Under the pieces are notes generated by a model. The model saw nothing but the letters and a program-made list of their open reading frames with translations, was not told the DNA's origin and searched no databases. 64,000 bases of DNA. Origin: Paenibacillus sp. TCA20 (lineage in GTDB: Bacteria; Bacillota; Bacilli; Paenibacillales; Paenibacillaceae). This document shows positions 35,701-44,700 of the stretch, in pieces. Positions within the stretch are counted from its first letter, which is position 1, and every line of letters starts with the position of its first letter. The translations under genes were made by a program, and so were the position numbers. The stretch covers positions 310,007 to 374,006 of the forward strand of contig NZ_BBIW01000002.1 of the NCBI RefSeq assembly GCF_000732325.1, in the 5' to 3' direction.

Positions 35701-38700
35701 AACTGGGCCGCACGAGTGTCGAGTTCTCGGTATGTGACCATCCTGTCTTTAAATATTATTGCAGGATGATTAGGACTCCGTTCAGCCTGCGCTTCAAATA
35801 ACTCCATAATTGTAGAATCCCGAGGGTAATCTTCTACTGTGCCCTCAAACGTAATTAATTCCAGCTTCTCCTGTGCAGTTAGCAACTCGATATCTTGAAT
35901 AAGAATTTCATGTCCAGTTACTAGCTGAACTAATACATGTTCATAATGCGCCAGCATTCTCTCGATCGTCTTCGCTGAGAACAAATGAGCGTTATATTCA
36001 ATAGTTACGGCTAATTCATCATCGGTCTGTACTGCTCCCCAAGTCATATCAAATTTAGGCTGCGTACTCACCGTCTCAAATGGATGGATCTGAAGCGACG
36101 TCAATTCTAAGGAATAGGATTCCATATTCTGAAGTACAAACAATGTATCGAATAAAGGCTGCGCTGGATGATTCCTCGAAACTTTTAACTGGTCGATGAG
36201 CTCTTCTAGTGGATAGAAGCTGTGATCAAAGGCTGCTAATAGTTGATTCCGAACACGATCAAGATAGTTAGCTATTGTAAGATTCCCTAACGGTTTTAGC
36301 CGAAGGGGTAACGTACTCACAAACATGCCGACCATTCCTTGAGTATCTGAGAGCTGTCTCCCCGCTTCAGGCACACCAATAATGACATCCTCTTCTTGCT
36401 TATATTTCGATAACAAAATGGAATAAGCTCCGAACAACACCGTAAATAAGGTTGTCCGATGAGAGGACGCGATCTCCTCAAGCTGCCGCAACAGACTGGA
36501 ATCAATGATAATTCTGGAATTCGCTCCTACAGGGGGCTTGGTGCCAACATTGTTGAAATCGTATGGAAGGTTTGTTAACGGCAATTCACCACTAAGCTCC
36601 CTGAGCCAATACTGTTCCTCTGCTTTGTACCGTTCACTGTCTTTGTACTGCTGCTCCCACCATGCATAGTCTTTATACTGCAGCTCCGCCTTTGATCGCA
36701 GTTCCACGCCTTCATATTGCTGAAACAACTCGGTAACGATAATTCCTGTTGAGATCCCATCTGAAATACTGTGATGCATATCTAGAACAAGTACGTGCCT
36801 CGTCTCTGATACGGAGAGCAGTCCTGCTCTGAACAGCGGCCCGGATGAAAGATCAAATGGACGAACAAACGAACGGACATATTGTTCTACGCTGGATTGA
36901 TCAATAGGACGATCCACACGACCATCGATCCAGTCCCTTCGTTCGATACTCAAATCTACATTACGATTCAGGTCAATTCTTTGTCTAAGCTCTTCCCCAA
37001 TCATGACATAAGAGGTTTGAAGGGCCTCATGCCTCTTCATGACTATGGAGAGGGCATCCTGCAGCTTACGATAATCAAGGTGACCCTTAATTTCAAAAGC
37101 TAGTGGCATATTATAGCTGGTTCCCTCTTTTTGCAGCTGCTGGATATAGTAGAGCCTCCATTGAGAAGAAGATACGGGATAGTTCTCTAATACAGGAGCA
37201 GCACTCATTGCACGTAGTCCTGTAATGTCCAATTTCTTGTCCTTTATTAAAAGGGCTTGCTCCGCTATCGTGTCATGAGTAAATATTTCCTGTAGAGAAA
37301 GCTTTACTTGTAATTCCTGGTAAACTCTGCCGGACAGCATCATGGCTTTAAGAGAATGTCCTCCGAGTTCAAAAAAATGATCTCTAATACCAATAGGCCG
37401 GGCTTTGAGAATTTCCGTCCATATTTGTACTAAGATGCGCTCGATTTCGTTTGTTGCTGAAGCATTTGAATACGCTTGGACGTAAGGCTCCGGAAGCGCA
37501 GCTCGGTCTATTTTGCCATTCGCTGTGAGTGGCAGCTTGTCCAAGATGACCATCGACGTCGGGATCATGTATTCGGGAAGCTCTTCTCTTAAGTGATCTC
37601 TGATGAATCGATGCATTCGGTCCTGCTCCACACCTTCATTAGGAACGAGATAGGCTGCCAGGAAGGAATGACCCTGTTCATCTCTTCGTGCGGTTACGAC
37701 CGTCTCTCTTATCTCCGGAAGCTCGAGCAGCTTGCTTTCGATCTCTGTCAACTCTATTCGGTTACCTCGGATCTTGACCTGGTGATCCAGCCGGTCCATG
37801 AACTCCAGATTGCCATCCGGCAGCCACCGTACCCGATCTCCTGTCCGATACAACCTCTCCCCCTGCTCGAATGGGTGCGCGATGAATCGGCTCTTCGTCA
37901 GCTCTGGCTGCTTCAAATATTCTCTGGCTAGACCGTCTCCTCCAATATACAGCTCTCCAGGTAGACCGATCGGCTGCCGCTGCCCCCAGCGGTTTAGCAC
38001 GTACACTTTGGTATTGTGTATCGGTTTCCCTATCGGAACACTACTCTGAGCTCGCACATCCTCATCTACCGAATAGGTTGCTGCGAATACCGTCGTCTCG
38101 GTCGGACCATATCCGTTAGCGATCCGATGAGGACCCAAGTAATCAAGCGCCTTGATGACATGCTTCTTCGAACCGGCTTCCCCTCCAAAGAACAGCTTTC
38201 TTACATGCTTCAAGCTCGTGACATCGAAATCTACCAACGTATTAAACAGAGCTGCTGTCATAAATGCAGAGGTAATCGCATGCTGCTTCATCACTTGCGA
38301 CAATGCGGCTGCATCCAGTACCTGCGTCTTCTCAATCAGATATAGCGTTGCTCCGTTCAGCAAAGCACCGAATATTTCATAGGTTGATCCATCAAAGGCA
38401 TAGTTCGACAGCTGCAGCATCCGATCTTCCGGCTGGACATCCATGAATCCGTTACTCACACTGGTCTTCACCACATTCCGATGTGTAGTTACCACCCCTT
38501 TGGGCTTACCCGTTGAACCCGATGTATACATGATATAGGCAGCAGACTCTGGGGATGCAGACACCTGTCCATCACGTCCGTGCTCACGGACAAGCTCACT
38601 CCATTCTCGTCCACCACTGCTCCAGTCGATCTCCGAAAGCCACAGCACTGCGCTGTTGTAACCCTCCACACGCATACCTGGCTCTGCAATCAACAGCCTT

Positions 38701-41700
38701 GCTTCACTGTCTTCGAGCATATAAGACAGCCGCTCGGACGGGAAGCTCGGATCTAGTGGTACATAGGCCGCTCCTGCACCCAGAATGCCCATAATTGAGA
38801 TGATCATTTCAATGGAACGATCCGTCAGCAACCCGACAGTATCTCCAGGTCGTATCCCTTGAGCCTGCAGCATGAGAGACAACTGGGCCGCACGAGTGTT
38901 GAGTTCTTGGTATGTGACCACCCTGTCTTTAAATACGATTGCAGGATAATCTGGGCTCCGCTCAGCTTGCATTCGGAATAGCTCCATAATTGTGGAATCC
39001 CGGGGGTAATCTACGGTTGTACCTTCAAACGCATTCAATTGAAGCTTCTCTTTATCTGTTAACAATTCAATATCTTTAATTTGATCCAGGAATGGGTCAA
39101 CGATTTGTTCGAGAATATGCTCATAGTGAGAAGACATTGCTCTAACTGCTGACTCAGAATATATCTCTTGATTAAATTCAACAGTCATCAGAATAGTGTC
39201 TTCTTGTTCAACTCCTGCCCAAACCATGTCAAACTTAGATTGGCCGGATGGAACCTCTAACTGGGTTACTTTAACATCTTCAATAAGTAACTCTGCGATA
39301 TTCATATTCTGTAGAACAAATAGCGTATCAAATAATCGGCTTTTTCCAGAAGCTCTATTTACATTTAATTCCTCCATCAATTCATCCAGTGGATAATCGG
39401 CATGCTGGTAAGCTTCAAGCATCGTCTTCTTCAATTCCTCAACATATCCATCAATGGATAAATCTGCTTTGGGCTCACTTTGTAGTGCCAATGTTTGGAC
39501 AAACATGCCCACAACTGGTTCCACTTCTGGAAGATATCTTCCGGCAACGGGAATTCCGACCACGATTTTTTCCTGCTCCGCATATTTGGATAACAGAATA
39601 TAATAACCCGCTATTAAGAGCATATACAAAGTAATATCTTTTTTCTTCATTTTCTTTTTCAATTTGCCTACCAGTACTGGATTCAAATGAAACGAGTACT
39701 TTGCCGCTTTTGAGCTCTGATTAGAACCTCCACGTCGTTCAGCAATCGGCAAAATCAACTCGGGAACCTCATCTTTATACATCCCCGTCCAGTAATGTTT
39801 AGCAGCAAGATACTGCTCGCTCTTACGATGCTGCTCTTCCCAAACCGCATAATCTTTATATTGAATAGACAGGTCGGGGAGCTCCTCTTCCTTGTATAGC
39901 TTGAATAACTCATTAAAAATAATGGAAGTCGAAACTCCATCTGAAACGATATGATGCATATCAATAAATAGAAGATGGTGTTCATCCGATTGCTTTTTAA
40001 GGACAGCCCGAATCAAATAAGGTGATGACAGATCAAAAGGTGTAATCTGAGATGAAACCCATTTCTGAATTCCCTCATCTTCTAATGATGGTGCTCCTGC
40101 TTCATCTTCCTGTATTTTTATTTGCCAGTGGACACTGTCTGGGTGCAGAATCTGTTGTTTAATCTCATTTCCCATGAGATGAAAAATCGTCCTTAACGAT
40201 TCATGCCGTATAATCAACTGCTGAAATGCCCTGTTTAGTGCACTTATGTTTAGCTTCCCTGTAAGGCTGAGCAGCATAGGCATGTTATAGCTCGTACCTG
40301 CCTGCTCATACTGTGAAGCAAGATAGATTCTTTTTTGAGCTGAGGATACAGGATAGTAATCCATTGCTTGCGCCTGCGGCAGAATGAATTTCTTGGACGA
40401 AGCTTCCGAACGTTTAATCAACGCTGCTTGCTCTCTAACTGTCGGATATAAGAAGATATCCTGCAAACTGAAATGGATCCCGAACAAGTGCTGTACCTTA
40501 ACGGATAGCTGCATCGCTTTTAAAGAATGTCCTCCGAGGTCAAAGAAATATTCGAGCACCCCCGGGCTCTTGACACCGAGCACATCAGTCCAACACTGTT
40601 GGAGCTGAGCTTCGATCTCATTCGCAGGCAAATCCTTCTCCGTAAGATTAGCTGCCCGAATCGGCTCAGGAAGCTTGGAGCGATCTATCTTGCCGTTCGC
40701 CGTAAGCGGAATGGTCTGAATCATCATAAAATTAGAAGGTATCATGTAGTCTGGAAGCCGGCTCTTTAACCCCTCTCTCCATTCCGAATAGAGCTCTGGC
40801 TCAGCTTTGCTATTTGCTATGGATTTATTGCATACAACATAAGCGCTCAAGCTCACTGTCCCTTGAGGATCTGTGATCGGAATGACAACCGCCTGGTTAA
40901 TCGATGGAATGGAGTTCAGCACGCTTTCAATTTCTCCTGTTTCCACACGATTACCTCGAACTTTCACTTGTCCATCCAACCGTCCCAAATACTCTAGCTC
41001 TCCGTCACTAGACCATCTAACCAAGTCTCCTGTCCGATACATGGGCTTGCCTTGTTCCTGAGGGTTAGGGATAAATCTTTCTGCTGTCATCTTTTCATTG
41101 TTCAAGTAACCTGCGGCGACACCATCGCCTCCAATGAACAGCTCACCAGGCATGCCCATCGGTTGTTCATGCCCCCACATATTTCGAACGAAGAGTGAAG
41201 TATTATGAATTGGCTTCCCTATTGGCACACTGCTCTTCTGCTTAAGTTTATCTGTAACGGGATAAGTGGTTGCAAATACGGTCGTTTCGGTCGGTCCGTA
41301 TGCGTTAATGATTCGTCCTTCGCCTAAATAATCAAGTGCTTTATGGACATGCTGAACAGACGCGACTTCACCGCCGAAGAAGAGCTTGTTTACATGCTTA
41401 AAACAAGTCACATCATAATCCACCATCATGTTGAACAAAGAAGTGGTCATAAAAGCTGAGGTTATGCGCTGCTCGTCCAATATTTTTGCAAGCGATGCTG
41501 CATTCAGCAATTCGTCTTTTGTAATGATATGCAGGGATGCTCCATTCAGAAGAGCCCCAAAAATCTCGTAGGTGGAGCCATCAAATGCATAATTGGATAG
41601 CTGCAGCATCCGATCTTCCTTACCCAATTCAGCATATCCATTATTAATACTTGTCTTGACCACATTTCGATGTGTCGTCAGAACCCCTTTGGGTTTGCCC

Positions 41701-44700
41701 GTTGATCCCGATGTATACATAATGTAGGCAATATCTTCAGGTGCAACTGTTCTATTATCCTTCGTTTTTGTTATGTCGGTTTCGGTTGTACCGTGATTAG
41801 GTACCTCACTAAATGCAATATGTGTTAGTCCTTCTTGCCTGTAATCATTCCCACTCGTCGAGACTAGCCAGCTTGCTCCGCTGTCCTTTAATATATATTC
41901 GATTCGATGTTCAGGAAGCGCAGGATCAAGCGGAACATAGGCTGCTCCGGCTTTTAGAATACCGAAGATCGCAAGAACCATATCCATAGATCTGTCGGCA
42001 AGAAGCCCAACACGATCACCTTGGCTGACTCCCATGGAGATCAGAATTCTCATGAAGTTGTCTGCAGCTTCATTCATCTCTTGATATGTCATGACCTTGC
42101 TTCCGTGGATTAGAGCCGGTGAATGAGCTGAGGCCAAGGCTTGCTGCTCGAATAAGTATGGTATCGCAGCCTCATGTGGATACTCTTCCTGCCTACTGTG
42201 ATGTAGAGTCAGCCATGCATGCTCCTCTTCCGTCAGCATATCGATATCCATTAATAATTGATCAGGTGCATTAACCATCTGATCCAAGATCGTAATATAA
42301 TGTCCGAACATACGCTCTATCGTTTCTTCTTTATATAAATAGGCAGCGTATTCTACGATAAAATCCAATCCATGCTGAGACTCTCGACATCCCCATGTCA
42401 TGTCAAACTTTGCCTGGCTCCAATCCCATTCAGCTGATCGAAATGTAACATTCTCAAGCTCAATAGGTGCTATGTCCATGTTTTGAAGTACAAATAACGT
42501 ATCGAATAAGGGATGTCGGCTTATATCTCTTGAGACGTTCAGATCATTCAACAGATCCTCTAATGGATAATCCGCATGCGTCTGTGCATCCATGAATAGT
42601 TGTTTGACTTCTCTGATCCATTCATGGACACGAAGGCGTCCCTTGGGCTGAGATCGTAATGCAAGCGTGTTTACAAACATCCCTATCATATGATGGGTGT
42701 CCTCATGAGCTCTGCCCGCAATTGGTGAGCCTACAATCACATCTTCTGTGCCGCTGTATCTGGATAAGAGGAGTTTATAGCCCGCAAGCAGCACCATGTA
42801 CAGCGTCGCTTCATTTGCAGAAGCAACTCTTTTGAGCTGATGAAATAAGCCTTCTTCAATCTGGAACGACATTGTTCTCCCTGCAGCACTTCTCACCGAA
42901 GGCCTTACATAATCTGTACATAGCTCTCCTTCAGGCAATGTCCCGGCGAACTGATTCCTCCAATACTTCTGATTCATTTCATAGCTTGGGCTTGCCTTGT
43001 ACTGTTGCTCATACACTGCATAATCTTTGTAGTGTAGTTGCAGAGCAGGTAATGCTTCCGATAGATATAACCGTGTTAGATCCTGATAAAGGATTCCGGT
43101 TGATACGCCATCAGATATAATATGATGGGTATCGATAAACAATAAGCTGTTAGATTTGTCTAAATTGATAATCATCGCCCGAATGAGAGGGCCGTTCCCT
43201 AAATCGAAGGGTTGAATAAAGGAAGCCAACGTTTGATTTATCCATTCTCTTTTGGCAATATCAGAGGAATGATATCGTGAGTAGTCTTCAGCACGGATTT
43301 CTAAGAAATCCATGGACCAAATAACATCCTCAGGTGTAATAATCTTCTGTCTCAGTTCTTCACCGATCCATACAAATGAAGTTCTTAACGATTCGTGCCG
43401 TTCTATCAATTGAATAAATGCTGTCTCCAGCCTGCTTCGATCCAGTTCACCTTCAACTTCAAGAATCATAGGCATGTTGTAACTCGTTTGCCCCTTCTCC
43501 AATTGCTGCGCGATATATACTCTTTTCTGCGCTGAGGATACAGGGTACGTCTCCTGAACAGGCGCTGGTGTTATCGGCGTGTACTGACTTTCCTGAGACA
43601 TTTGAATACATCTAGCCATCTCTGTCAGCACCGGAGATTGAAACACTTCCTGAAGTGAAAGTTTAACACCAAGCGCTTTATGTATCTTTGCGGTTAGCAT
43701 CATTGCTTTTAGTGAGTGCCCACCCAGCTCGAAGAAATGATCCGATGCATTAAGGTGATGAATGCCCAAGACCTCTTTCCATATGTCACCAAGCGCAATT
43801 TCCGTTGCTCCTGACAATGGAACGGATATGCTGGAAGCCCTATTCGGTTCCGGCAGCCTGCTTCGATCCACTTTTCCATTCGTGTTCAAAGAGAACGGAG
43901 ACTCCATCACCTGAAAAACTGCAGGCATCATGTACTCAGGAAGAGTTCTTCTCAAAGCCTCTCTGCATTTCGATATATTAAAGGACAAGTGATCTGCCGC
44001 AGGAACAACATATGCACATAAGTACAGGTGTCCCTGCTGATCATGAAATGTTTTGACTATTGCATCCTTGACCTCACTTAAATCTTTCAATTTACTTTCG
44101 ATTTCCCCTAATTCAATTCGATGTCCCCGAATCTTGACCTGAAAATCTATTCTGTCCAGGTATTCGATGCTTCCGTCAGCATTTCTCTTGACCATATCCC
44201 CTGTCTTATACAGCTTCTTCCCAGCGAGAAACGGATGTTCAATAAATCGCTCTAATGTCAGTTCAGGCCGGTTTCGATAGCCCGCCGAGAGACCATCCCC
44301 GCCAATATATAACTCCCCTGGCACGCCTACCGGCATGGGCTTTAAATCTCGATTTAATATATATGCTGTCGTGTTATGGATTGGTTTGCCAATAGGAATG
44401 CTCCCGGGTTCAGTTATGGAATGGCAGGTAGCAAAGACTGTCGTTTCGGTAGGTCCATACATATGCAGCATTTTTCCCGGTCCGAGCACCTTCAAGGCTG
44501 TATTAATATGTTTCGCTGATGCCTTCTCTCCTCCGAATAAAACATGACGTACATTGGCTAATGCGTTCGGGTTCCAATCCACTAATGTATTGAATAGAGC
44601 CGTTGTCATAAAAGCAACACTTATCTCATAATTCCTAAATGCGTTGCCAAGCGATTCAATATTGGAGGCTTCTTCACTACTAATTAATACTAGAGAGGCA

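Noticed and set aside
34413..38794. Pairs of near-identical plus-strand ORFs inside the NRPS
   Set aside because: They are antisense shadows of the duplicated A3/A4 domains, not separate genes or mobile elements.
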